This document shows, one piece after another, positions 1 to 7,949 of a stretch of 41,960 bases of DNA. This stretch comes from Chloroflexi bacterium UBA4733 (GTDB lineage: Bacteria; Chloroflexota; UBA4733), in assembly GCA_002404055.1 (NCBI GenBank), contig DHIZ01000294.1:14276-56235 (forward strand), given 5' to 3'. The first letter of the stretch is position 1. Every line of letters starts with the position of its first letter. Under the pieces are notes generated by a model. It was given only the letters and a program-made list of their open reading frames with translations, was not told where the DNA came from and ran no database searches. The translations under genes were made by a program, and so were the position numbers.

Positions 1-49
1 GTCGCTTGGCCGCAGACCGCAGTCGCGGCCCTGTACTTCGGTCACGCAC

Positions 50-1561
50 TCACATTTCTAGCCCCGAGTCTGCCACCGAATAGCCGGGGATCGTGGACTG
101 AGCCCAGGGGTGGTCCTGTATCAGCAGTCCAGAGTCCGGGTCTATCGGCATGCTCAGGCGCGGGAAGACGCTCCAACGATCGCCATCCATGCCGGCGGTC
201 TCACCAGCCGCTCGCAACTCAGTCATGAGTCGTTGGCGCATCCCGGCCAGTTCGGCGCGCACGAAGGGTAGACCGGCGCGGTTGCGCGTCTCCTGAGGAT
301 CGCTCAGGCGGTCAAAGAGGTACTCTTGCTGGTCCGGGGCGCTATAGGCGTACTTCCAGCGCCTCGTCACTGCCGTGTAGATCGCGGTACCGGCGCGCTG
401 AATCTGGCTGAAGACGGCGGGGCGGCGGGCGCGGCCGCCGGCCACCTCCGCCAGGTCCAGACCATCAGGCTCGTGCGTCCCCAGGATTGTTCCTGCTGTC
501 GCCAGCACAGTCGGCGCAACGTCTACCAGACTCACCGGCCGCTCGCAACGCTGGCCGGCGGCGAAAAGGCCGGGCATGTGTACGAGCAGCGGGATGCGCG
601 CGCAGGCGTCGTGCATGCTGCGCTTGCCGAAACAGTGATAGTCGCCCAGCAACTCGCCGTGGTCGGTTGTGTAGAGAATCAGGGTGTTGTCGAGTTGCCC
701 GCTTGCCTCCAGGCTGTTGAGCAGGCGGCCGACCTGGAAGTCGATGAAGGAGATGCAGCCGTAGTAGTAGGCCTTGAGGCAGCGCAGCAGGTTCTGGTCG
801 ATACCCTGGTCGCGGTATTTGTAACGGTTCTGCCAGCGGTTGACGTAGGTCCACAGCGCCTCGGCATCCTGAGGTACGTTGGGCAACGGCATGAGCGGCG
901 CGCGGTAAAGTTTGTGCCAGGGGGTCGGCGGGGCGAACGGCGGGTGCGGATGCACGAAGCTGGTGTACAGAAACCACGGTTGGTCGCTTCCGGCTTGCTC
1001 TGCCAGGAAAGCGAGCGCACGGTCGCCCACCCATTGGGTCGGGTGGAGCGCCGCCGGCATCTGCGCCGGCTGCGGCACGTAGTACATCTCACCCCGCACG
1101 CCATGCGGATCGGCAATGTGGGCGAAGCCATGGCTATGCAGAAAGCGCAGGTAGTCGTCGGCTTGCGGGTCGCGCAGCAACTCTTCCTGGGATTCCCGGC
1201 TCTGAAAGCCGCGCAGGCCGTGCGGGTTTCCGGTGAAGTGGCACTTGCCGATGCCGTGCGTGCGGTAGCCGGCGGCAGTCAGGGCGCCGAAGAAGGTCTG
1301 CCGTCCATCTTCGGGCATCGGGAAGCCGTTGTCGTAGCAGCCGGTGTGGTAGGGATACTGGCCGTAGATCAAGGAACAGCGTGCCGCCACGCAGACCGGG
1401 CTGGGGGTATAGGCGCTGGTAAAGGCAGTGCCGCCACGCACCAGGCGGTCCAGGCTCGGCGTGCGCATAATCGGGTTGCCCAGCGCGCCGATGGTGTCGA
1501 AACGCTGCTGGTCGGTCAGGATCAGCAGCACATTCGGCCGTTGGCTCGCTTGCCCGCTCAT
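50..1561 (-). CDS. Type I sulfatase (formylglycine sulfatase family)
   Basis: 503-residue alkaline-phosphatase-superfamily sulfatase, expected to hydrolyse sulfate (or phosphonate/phosphate) esters. The N-terminus has the metal-binding TDQQRFD motif (about residues 16-22). The nucleophile region reads SPVCVAAR, so C57-x-A-x-R61 is a C-x-A-x-R variant of the C-x-P-S-R signature converted to formylglycine. A later TDHGELLGD supplies further metal ligands. The ATG at 1561 was chosen because homology begins there (MSGQ...RPNVLLILTDQQ); a longer in-frame extension runs into the upstream gene. That ATG overlaps the upstream sulfatase stop (ATGA), indicating translational coupling. No signal peptide is visible, so a cytoplasmic enzyme is likely. 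Substrate unknown; choline-sulfatase or phosphonate monoester hydrolase-like enzymes are possible. Confidence 0.9.
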   Translation of the reverse strand: MSGQASQRPNVLLILTDQQRFDTIGALGNPIMRTPSLDRLVRGGTAFTSAYTPSPVCVAARCSLIYGQYPYHTGCYDNGFPMPEDGRQTFFGALTAAGYRTHGIGKCHFTGNPHGLRGFQSRESQEELLRDPQADDYLRFLHSHGFAHIADPHGVRGEMYYVPQPAQMPAALHPTQWVGDRALAFLAEQAGSDQPWFLYTSFVHPHPPFAPPTPWHKLYRAPLMPLPNVPQDAEALWTYVNRWQNRYKYRDQGIDQNLLRCLKAYYYGCISFIDFQVGRLLNSLEASGQLDNTLILYTTDHGELLGDYHCFGKRSMHDACARIPLLVHMPGLFAAGQRCERPVSLVDVAPTVLATAGTILGTHEPDGLDLAEVAGGRARRPAVFSQIQRAGTAIYTAVTRRWKYAYSAPDQQEYLFDRLSDPQETRNRAGLPFVRAELAGMRQRLMTELRAAGETAGMDGDRWSVFPRLSMPIDPDSGLLIQDHPWAQSTIPGYSVADSGLEM

Positions 1562-2958
1562 ACCTCCGCCTTCGATTGCAGGCGCGCCGCCTGCCGCACC
1601 CCGCTGATGTAGAGGGTGTCGTAGGCCTGCTGCGAACTGGTGAAGGCCCCCACGCCTTCCTTCCCGTGCCAGTCGCCCTGGTCCAGGATCGGGTTGGGCA
1701 GACCGGTCTGCTCCACCCTCCCGGCAATCCAACGCTCCATGCGTTGGCGCAGGTGGGCCACAACTTCGGGAAGGTCCTCCGCCAGGTTGACGTTCTCGTC
1801 GGGGTCTTCCACCAGGTTATACAGTTCAACCGGCGGCTTGAAGTGAAAGTCCGGTTCCAGGGCGATGATTAGCTTCCACTCCGGCGTGCGCCAGCCATGC
1901 TTGTGCATCCAGGTGCATTCCGTGATGTAGAACTCGCTCTCGTGCGAGGCCACGTCGCCCCGCACCAGCTCCAGCAGGCTGCGACCGTCAAAGCTGACGT
2001 CCTTTGGTTCAATGTTCGCCAGTTCCAGGATGGTCGGCACGAGGTCCTTGTGCTGGTTGTAGCCGCCAATACGCAGTCCGGCGGGTACCTTCGCCGGGTA
2101 GCGGATGATGAGGGGCACGTGCAGGGTGACATCGTAGATGCCGTGGTGGTCGAAGTAGCAGTCGTGATCGTACAGCGTCTCGCCGTGGTCGCCATTCAGC
2201 ACGATGATGGTGTCGTCCAGAATGCCCAGGCCGTCCAGCGCCGTAAAGATCGCCTGGATTGCCGCATCCATATAGGCGACCGCGCCGTCATATTGGGCGA
2301 TCACGTAGTCCTTGTCGGTGATGCCGGGCGGCATCCAACTCGCCAGAAAATCGCGGAACGGCTTGAACGCCAGTACCGGCTCCATCGAGTGGTTTTCCGG
2401 GTCGCATTCGTTGCCCTGGTAAAACATGCGCTCGAACGGCTCGGGGGGCAGGTACGGTGCATGCGGGTCCATGTGGCGCAGAAAGAGGAAGAACGGCTGC
2501 TTCTGCGCGGCGAGCCGTTCCAACTCCGGGATCGCCACCTGATTGAGGTTCTGGGCCTTCGGACTGCGGCCAGCCTCCCAACTGCCCCAGCCGGGGAAGG
2601 TCAAGTAGTTGTCAAAGCCGCGAGAGGCCGGGTTGCCGCTGAAGCCGACGCAGGTGGTGGCGTAGCCCTCCGCTTTGAGCAGCTCCGCCAGCGTCGGCGC
2701 CTCCGGTCGCAGCGGCCCCTTGTGCCGCAAGGCGACCACCTGCGTACCAAACGCATCACGCCCCGTCAGCATGGACGAGTAGGCCGGGGTGGTCGGGATA
2801 TGCGCGCTGTAGGTGCGTTCAAAGAGCGTGCCGCCTCGGGCAAACTGATCAATGTGCGGCGTCGTCAGTCGCGGGTAGCCATAGCAACTCATGTGGTCCG
2901 CGCGCAGCGAGTCGATACCGAGCAGGACGATATTGGGGCGACGTGGTGCTACTGACAT
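1558..2958 (-). CDS. Sulfatase-superfamily hydrolase with Thr at the nucleophile position
   Basis: 466-residue alkaline-phosphatase-superfamily protein, first gene of a two-gene operon with the following sulfatase (4-bp overlap). The fold markers are clear: N-terminal NIVLLGIDSLRADH, then a late NGDHGETLYDHD metal-binding motif and a following conserved His. At the position of the sulfatase C-x-P-S-R signature the sequence is T56-T-P58-A-Y60, followed by the usual SSMLTG. The formylglycine Cys/Ser is thus Thr and the Arg is Tyr. The family also contains Thr-nucleophile phosphoesterases and phosphotransferases, so this is probably not a sulfatase in the strict sense. The ATG at 2958 is preceded by an AGAAGGGA ribosome-binding site; the much longer open frame upstream is not supported. 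Confidence 0.88.
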   Translation of the reverse strand: MSVAPRRPNIVLLGIDSLRADHMSCYGYPRLTTPHIDQFARGGTLFERTYSAHIPTTPAYSSMLTGRDAFGTQVVALRHKGPLRPEAPTLAELLKAEGYATTCVGFSGNPASRGFDNYLTFPGWGSWEAGRSPKAQNLNQVAIPELERLAAQKQPFFLFLRHMDPHAPYLPPEPFERMFYQGNECDPENHSMEPVLAFKPFRDFLASWMPPGITDKDYVIAQYDGAVAYMDAAIQAIFTALDGLGILDDTIIVLNGDHGETLYDHDCYFDHHGIYDVTLHVPLIIRYPAKVPAGLRIGGYNQHKDLVPTILELANIEPKDVSFDGRSLLELVRGDVASHESEFYITECTWMHKHGWRTPEWKLIIALEPDFHFKPPVELYNLVEDPDENVNLAEDLPEVVAHLRQRMERWIAGRVEQTGLPNPILDQGDWHGKEGVGAFTSSQQAYDTLYISGVRQAARLQSKAEV

Positions 2959-3104
2959 CAGATTGATTCCCTTCTCGCGACGACCGTCCTCTGAGCGCTG
3001 GCGATAGTATACGCACAATCCTGTTACTGCGGCTGAGGGCGATGCTTTCCTCATATAGTTGGGACGGCGCGGCCGTACTGACCGCGCAGCCGGGCGACCT
3101 CCGC

Positions 3105-3200
3105 CAGATGGTGCGTTGTCCAGGACCAACAGCAGCCGCTTGTCACGCAAGGCGTCGGCGACACGGTCTAACATTGGCCGGTCGCCTTCTTCGGGCAACT
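3105..3200 (-). pseudogene. Fragment of a STAND/LuxR-type regulator ATPase
   Basis: The 485-bp stretch between the sulfatase start (2958) and the next gene (3444) holds no intact gene. On the minus strand, about 30 codons read LPEEGDRPMLDRVADALRD followed by KRLLLVLDN. This strongly resembles the start of the P-loop NTPase Walker B region of the large AfsR/LuxR-like or adenylate-cyclase-linked regulators common in this type of genome (usual form: LADALRDKRLLLVLDNFE). Nothing before or after it matches, so it is a relic. Identification rests on one short motif. Confidence 0.4.
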
Positions 3201-3443
3201 GGGACTTGAAAGGCTTAAACCACATGGTCTGCGCGCGGCGTGGTGATGGGGCGGCATTGCAACAGGTCGAGCCCGCCAGCCCATGGCTCTCGCCAAGCGG
3301 CCCTCGCCAGGCCGGCGGCGCCACCGAGTTGCTACGAATTTGCTACGGCAGGCGGACCAGAGCACGCGCCGCCCCTCCAGTCCTGTTGGTAGCATTAAAT
3401 GAGTCTAAAGTCAGGGCCCAGCCCCAGCGATTGAGGAACCAGT

Positions 3444-3848
3444 GTGCTGATAGAGACGGCGCCGCGGGTCCTGCTTGCCGATAGCTCGCCACGGATGCGG
3501 CGCATCTTGCGGGTCAACCTGGAAGGCGCTGGTTGCCAGGTCATCGAGGTCGATGTACAGGACCTGCAACGGCAAGCGCGCAGCGCCGACGTGGACGCCC
3601 TCGTCATCAACCTTGATGTGCGCACTACCGACGTCTGCGATGCCGTCCACGCCCTGCGCCGCCGCATACCGGGCGCCGTGGTGGCCGGCTACTCGATCTT
3701 GCCGCCGGACGATACCGTGCGCCGCCTCTGCATCGACATGTACGTCGAGAAGCCCTTCGACCTTACCGTGTTCGTCGCCCGCCTGCGCCGAGCGTGTGAA
3801 CGTGCCCAAGGCCCGGTCCATATCACTAGAGCGACCCCCACGCTCTGA
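3444..3848 (+). CDS. Orphan response-regulator receiver-like protein, degenerate
   Basis: 134-residue protein consisting of a single receiver (CheY-like) fold with no output domain. The pattern is RVLLADSSPRMRRILRVNLE at the N-terminus, a central LVINLDVR strand, VVAGYSIL, and a YVEKPFD motif near the C-terminus supplying the conserved Lys (K103). The phospho-acceptor position aligns best with N56 rather than Asp, and the acidic pair near the N-terminus is reduced to D13-S. This looks like a pseudo-receiver that cannot be phosphorylated normally. The GTG start is preceded by GAGG with suitable spacing. No histidine kinase lies nearby. Confidence 0.75.
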   Translation: MLIETAPRVLLADSSPRMRRILRVNLEGAGCQVIEVDVQDLQRQARSADVDALVINLDVRTTDVCDAVHALRRRIPGAVVAGYSILPPDDTVRRLCIDMYVEKPFDLTVFVARLRRACERAQGPVHITRATPTL

Positions 3849-3978
3849 GGGATACTGATAGTTCATCGCCTGGGTTCCATGGAGGGAATGGTATCGAGGT
3901 GTGTCGGAACCGTTCTGGCATCCGGTATAGTGGTTGTCGCGCAGGTTCCGCCACATCCCCTGACGAAAGGAGACCAGC

Positions 3979-4185
3979 ATGGCTATACTTGCCTTCGAAC
4001 CAAAAGTTGATACCCGGGAACTTACTCGCCAAGAGGGTGAAGCCATCTTTGATGAGGCGGCGCGCCGTCATCTTAAGATGAGCGGCGCCGAGTTTCTCCG
4101 CAAGTGGGATGCAAAGGAGTTTGGCGACGATCCTGATCAACCAGGAATAATGGACGTCGCGTTCCTCCTTCCCCTTGTCCGGTAA
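3979..4185 (+). CDS. Small conserved hypothetical protein (antitoxin-like)
   Basis: 68-residue protein starting at an ATG with a strong AAAGGAG ribosome-binding site 7 bases upstream. It is charged and predicted helical, with a conserved-looking core (ARRHLKMSGAEFLRKWDAKE, then DDPDQPGIMDVAFLLPLVR). I recognise this pattern from short actinobacterial/Chloroflexota hypotheticals that precede a roughly 180-residue partner, as here, where the next reading frame overlaps its 3' end. The two-gene layout resembles a toxin-antitoxin pair, but the function is not established. Confidence 0.65.
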   Translation: MAILAFEPKVDTRELTRQEGEAIFDEAARRHLKMSGAEFLRKWDAKEFGDDPDQPGIMDVAFLLPLVR

Positions 4186-4718
4186 GAGCGAAGCGGAGGC
4201 GGTGAACGCCTTCCTCGAACAGCTACAGCGGGCTGTGGATTGCGTTACCCAGGATATCGTCCAGGTTACGTCGGGCGGCTACCATTCGATGGGGCAACCT
4301 CATACAGCACAGCTCAATCGGGGCCAACCGTCGCGATTGGAGCGCCGACCGGCCATCCTAACTTAACGCTGCGTTGCGCTATTCCATCATACGTGCTTCC
4401 AAACCTCCCGGCGAGTGGGTCATCAGGCCGGACGAGTATATCTATTCCCTCCGCAATGAGGCGGATGACGAGTTCCTCGCCTACCACTGGCATCCCACCA
4501 TCGGGAGTCGCGTACGACATCCCCATCTCCACATTCGTGACGTCGCACTCAGTGCTGATTCTCCCCTGCGCAGGGTTCACGTCGCTACGGGAAGGGTTGT
4601 GCTGGAAGACGTCATTCAGACGGCCATTGAAGAACTCGGTGTGCAGCCGCGCAAACGACATCAGCAGGATTGGCGACGAGTCCTTGCAGGCACACGTGCG
4701 GCTTGGCAGAGGGAGTAG
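4175..4718 (+). pseudogene. Frameshifted conserved hypothetical, partner of the preceding small gene
   Basis: Two reading frames appear to be halves of one protein of about 180 residues. The first (TTG at 4175, overlapping the previous gene by 11 bases) reads SGKSEAEAVNAFLEQLQRAV... to LERRPAILT and stops at 4366. The second continues with LNAALRYSIIRASKPPGEW..., YHWHP, PHLHI and TGRVVLEDVIQTAIEELGV, ending at 4718. The break lies near 4358-4366, where a one- or two-base indel would join PAILT to LNAALRY. The YHWHP...HLHI...LEDVI layout is faintly like TumE/DUF6516 toxins. This could be a true pseudogene or an assembly indel. The stop abuts the stop of the convergent transporter gene. Confidence 0.55.
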
Positions 4719-5996
4719 TCAGGCGACCGTGAGCGCCAGAATGCCGGCGGAGACGGCCAGCATGAGCAGCGTCACCGGCGCACCGAGCTTGATAAAGTCC
4801 AGCGCCGAGACCTCCACGTCGCGCCGACGCAGGATCAGCAGCCAGAGCATCGTGGAGAGTGAGCCGACGACGGTGATGTTGGGACCGAGGTCGGCGCCGA
4901 TGATCGTGCCGTAGGCGAGCACGTTGCGCAACGCGGCATCCGACACGTGCCCTATGGTTGCCGTCAGGACGAAGGTGGCCGGCAAGTTGTTCATGATGTT
5001 GCTGCCTACGGCCGCCGTGGCCACCGATACAAAGGCGCCGGCTACCTTGCCATTACCGCCGATCAACAACAGGCGCGCCAACAGCGGCGTCACCCCCACG
5101 TTCTCCAGACCCTGAATGAGCACCAGCAGGCCGGCCACCAGACCAAACAGCGGCCAGGATATCTCCCGCGCCAGCCGCGCCCAGGAGATGTGCCCGAAAC
5201 CCAGCGCCAGTGCCACCAGGCCGATGCCACTCATTGAGGCAACCAACCCCAACGGGAACTCCCGGATCGCCGCCAGTACGTACACCACGACGGTAACGGC
5301 CAGCCAGCCGACGACGCTGCGAAAAAAGGCCGGGAACTGCCTGACCGCCTCCACTTCGCCCACCTGATCGGGGACAAACCGCCCGCGCAGGTCACGCCGG
5401 AACAGCAGCAGAAAGACGGGCAGATTTATCGCGATGGACACGACAGCAGCCGGTAGCAGGTGTACCAGGTAGGCCGGCAAGGGCACCGGGAAGGCCGTCA
5501 GTACGACGATATTGACCGGGTTGGAGACGGGCAAGGTGAAGGAGGCGGCGTTGGCGATGAAGGCACAGGCAAAGACATAGGGACGCGCCGGCAAGCCAAG
5601 CCGCGTGACGAGGGTCAGCACCACCGGCGTCAGGATGAGCACCGTCGCGTCGTTGGAGAGGACGGTGCTGACCAACGCCCCCAGGAGAAAGACATTGATA
5701 AGCAAGCGCCGAGCACTGCCGCCGGAGAGTCGAGCTGCACGATCAGCCAGCCAATCGAAAACCCCGGCCAGGTCAGCAACGGACGAGATTGTGAACAGCC
5801 CGAGGAAGAACATGAAGACATTCCAGTTCCCCGCCAGCTTCTCGACTGCTTGCCCCGGCGAAACGACCCCGATGCCAAGCATGAGCACGCCGCCCACCAG
5901 GGCGAAGACGGCCTCGGAGAGACCTCGCGGCCGCACGAGGATGCCGAGCAACGCCAGCACGAAAATGACGATGGCGGCAGCCGCGCGCACGTCCAA
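4719..5996 (-). CDS. ArsB/SLC13-type anion or arsenite transporter
   Basis: 425-residue polytopic inner-membrane protein with about 10-12 hydrophobic segments. The diagnostic part is VLSNDATVLILTPVV followed by FIANAASFTLPVSNPVN, the repeated SND/NP hairpin region of the ion transporter superfamily (ArsB, NhaD, SLC13). A second half-copy appears late (SNIMNNLPATFVLTATIG and GADLGPNITVVGSLSTM). Closest in style to ArsB arsenical pump membrane proteins, but no ArsR, ArsA or ArsC lies nearby, so the substrate is uncertain. Start is TTG at 5996, with GGAGG upstream. It follows the VOC gene on the same strand after 48 bp, so co-transcription is likely. Confidence 0.85.
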   Translation of the reverse strand: MDVRAAAAIVIFVLALLGILVRPRGLSEAVFALVGGVLMLGIGVVSPGQAVEKLAGNWNVFMFFLGLFTISSVADLAGVFDWLADRAARLSGGSARRLLINVFLLGALVSTVLSNDATVLILTPVVLTLVTRLGLPARPYVFACAFIANAASFTLPVSNPVNIVVLTAFPVPLPAYLVHLLPAAVVSIAINLPVFLLLFRRDLRGRFVPDQVGEVEAVRQFPAFFRSVVGWLAVTVVVYVLAAIREFPLGLVASMSGIGLVALALGFGHISWARLAREISWPLFGLVAGLLVLIQGLENVGVTPLLARLLLIGGNGKVAGAFVSVATAAVGSNIMNNLPATFVLTATIGHVSDAALRNVLAYGTIIGADLGPNITVVGSLSTMLWLLILRRRDVEVSALDFIKLGAPVTLLMLAVSAGILALTVA

Positions 5997-6044
5997 GGCT
6001 GCCGACTTCCTCCACTTACTCGGGACCTCGCCCGCTGGCTGACC

Positions 6045-6947
6045 TCAGCGAGCGGGCGGGGGCAGCACGCCAACGTGCAGCACGATAGTGTTCTGCCAGG
6101 GATCGCGTACCGTGATGGCGTCGCCCAGTTGTTGCGTCTCGTGTCCGGCGGCAGCGAGGCGGGCGACGACTGCGTCGCGTGCGGCGGCGTTGGGCAGGGA
6201 GATGGTGTAGTAACGGATAGTTGCCGTGTCCGCGGGAGCCGGACGGGCGCCGCGACTGTGCCAGGTGTTCAGCCCCAGGTGGTGATGATAACCCCCGGCT
6301 GAGACGAAGAGGGCCTGCGGCATCTGCGCCACGATATCGAACCCCAGGACATCGTGATAGAAGGCTGCTGCCTGGGGGATGTCGCCAACCTGCAGGTGGA
6401 CGTGACCGAGGCGAGTCCCTGTCGGCAGTCCTGCCCAGGGCTGACCCTCCTGTGCGGCATCGGAGAGCAAACCGCGGATATCCACCGGATCCGACGCCAT
6501 CCGCACCTGGCCGTTCGACCAGTGCCACTCCGACCGAGGCCGGTCACGGTAGACCTCAATGCCGTGGCCATCCGGGTCACGGATATACAGCGCTTCGCTC
6601 ACCAGGTGGTCGCCCTGACCGGGCAAGGGGAACCCCAGCGACAGGTAGTGGCGCAACCAGCGACCGAGGTCGGCCCGCGTCGGTAGCAGGATGGCGAAGT
6701 GATAGAGACCGGTGACGCCATCGGTGGGCCAGGGCCGTGCGCCAGCCTGCTGACGGAGTAATAATAACGGCGTCTCGCCTGCGCCGAGGACGGCGTCCGA
6801 CTCGGTTCGCTGTTGCAGGCGAAAGCCGAGCGCAGCGGTATAAAAGGTGACCGAGCGTTCCAGGTCGGCGACCGTAAGGGCGATACCGCCCATCTCGGTG
6901 GCCGGATCAATGGCAACGGTCGGCGCTTGTGGACTTTGGGCAATCAT
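6045..6947 (-). CDS. VOC-family dioxygenase/glyoxalase (CatE-like)
   Basis: 300-residue protein with two vicinal-oxygen-chelate repeats. The first (GGIALTVADLERSVTFYTAA, ending DPDGHGIEVYRD) and second (LGHVHLQVGDIPQAAAFYHD, with GGYHHHLGLNTW) have the arrangement of CatE-type catechol-2,3-dioxygenases. Likely metal ligands are the His in GHVHLQV, the HHHLG motif and a C-terminal acidic residue. The family cleaves catechols or acts on related small ligands; the actual substrate is unknown. The ATG at 6947 has GGAGG 8 bases upstream; an earlier in-frame TTG at 6953 is less likely. It is divergent from the isomerase-like gene at 7066. Confidence 0.85.
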   Translation of the reverse strand: MIAQSPQAPTVAIDPATEMGGIALTVADLERSVTFYTAALGFRLQQRTESDAVLGAGETPLLLLRQQAGARPWPTDGVTGLYHFAILLPTRADLGRWLRHYLSLGFPLPGQGDHLVSEALYIRDPDGHGIEVYRDRPRSEWHWSNGQVRMASDPVDIRGLLSDAAQEGQPWAGLPTGTRLGHVHLQVGDIPQAAAFYHDVLGFDIVAQMPQALFVSAGGYHHHLGLNTWHSRGARPAPADTATIRYYTISLPNAAARDAVVARLAAAGHETQQLGDAITVRDPWQNTIVLHVGVLPPPAR

Positions 6948-7065
6948 GAGCAATACCTCCTACTACAACTGTACCGCGCCGGCCGTGCTTGCTTGACGAT
7001 TGCGGGCGCAACGGGCAGCATGGGCATGGCTGGCCGGAGTGTCCGGCCTTTGCGAGGAGATCAGT

Positions 7066-7854
7066 GTGAACCTGCCCCTGGGCTGTATGAATCGACCGTA
7101 TGTGAAGTTCCCCTTTGAGCGCGCGCTGGAGGGCATCGCCGCCGCCGGCTTCCGCGAGTATGTGTTGCTCCAGGGTCAGGCGCCGGCGATCATCAACGCG
7201 CAAACGCCGCTGGACGAGGCGCAACGACTACGGAGCATTATCGAGGCGCACGGACTCCACCTGGCGATGCTGCCCTCCAGCATCCCGCTCGTGTACGGGG
7301 ACGACGTTGCCTACGCCACAGGCCGCCGCCTTGTCGACCTCGCTGCGGGCCTGGGCGTTCCCTATTTACTGGAAATGGGCACGCGACCGGAGAACTTCGA
7401 CTCCTACCAGGCGCTCATGCGCCGGCTGGCGCCCTATGCCCAGGAGCAGAGCGTGACGATCGCCGTGAAGCCGCACGGTGGCATCACGACCACGGCAGAA
7501 GATTGCCTGCGCCTGCTCAAGGCTGTCGACCATCCGGCATACCGTTTCTGCTTTGATCCAGGCAACCTGCTGCACTATGCCAACGAACGACCGGAAGCCC
7601 GGCTGGCCGAGCTGGCGCCCTACTGCGTCGCCATGTGCATCAAAGATGAGACCGGCGGGCTGCGCGGCTCGGTAAACGTGACACCGGGGGACGGAGACGT
7701 CGACTTCCCGACAGTCTTCCGCATCCTGCGCGACCAGGGCTTCCAGGGCCCTTGCATTATCGAGACCCTGGCCGCCCACGACACGGTGGAAGCTGTCGAC
7801 GCCGAGGCAAACCGGGCCTATCGGTTCCTGATGGGCGTGCTGGCGGCATTGTAG
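7066..7854 (+). CDS. Sugar phosphate isomerase/epimerase-like TIM-barrel protein
   Basis: 262-residue AP-endonuclease-2/xylose-isomerase-like TIM barrel. The pattern includes ALEGIAAAGFREYVLL near the N-terminus, AVKPHGGITTTAED mid-protein, FCFDPGNLLHY, CIKDETGG and a C-terminal PCIIETLAA. The His, Asp and Glu residues of these motifs are the usual metal and substrate ligands. Such proteins isomerise or epimerise keto-sugars, inositol derivatives or hydroxypyruvate. The start is a GTG with GAGGAG 6 bases upstream; the open frame extends further upstream without homology. A TTGACG hexamer about 75 bases upstream may be its -35. Confidence 0.85.
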   Translation: MNLPLGCMNRPYVKFPFERALEGIAAAGFREYVLLQGQAPAIINAQTPLDEAQRLRSIIEAHGLHLAMLPSSIPLVYGDDVAYATGRRLVDLAAGLGVPYLLEMGTRPENFDSYQALMRRLAPYAQEQSVTIAVKPHGGITTTAEDCLRLLKAVDHPAYRFCFDPGNLLHYANERPEARLAELAPYCVAMCIKDETGGLRGSVNVTPGDGDVDFPTVFRILRDQGFQGPCIIETLAAHDTVEAVDAEANRAYRFLMGVLAAL

Positions 7855-7881
7855 CGCCGCCAGCCTGTTTGCTCGTTGGCG

Positions 7882-7910
7882 TTGACGCCGCCGCTTGCCG
7901 CTCCTATAAT
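7882..7910 (+). promoter_or_regulatory. Sigma-70 type promoter for rimI
   Basis: TTGACG (7882-7887), a 17-base spacer, and a perfect TATAAT (7905-7910). It lies 40 bases before the rimI GTG start and downstream of the isomerase gene on the same strand. This is the best consensus promoter in the window. Confidence 0.85.
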
Positions 7911-7949
7911 TTATGCGGTGGCGTCGGCATGGGAATTGTGTGACTGCGG

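Noticed and set aside
326..1612. Long open frame opposite the first sulfatase (428 codons)
   Set aside because: It is the antisense of a clear sulfatase gene; no family pattern, typical of GC-rich shadow frames.
4719..5996. Arsenic-resistance operon
   Set aside because: Only the transporter resembles ArsB; no arsR, arsC or arsA nearby, so the arsenite role is unproven.
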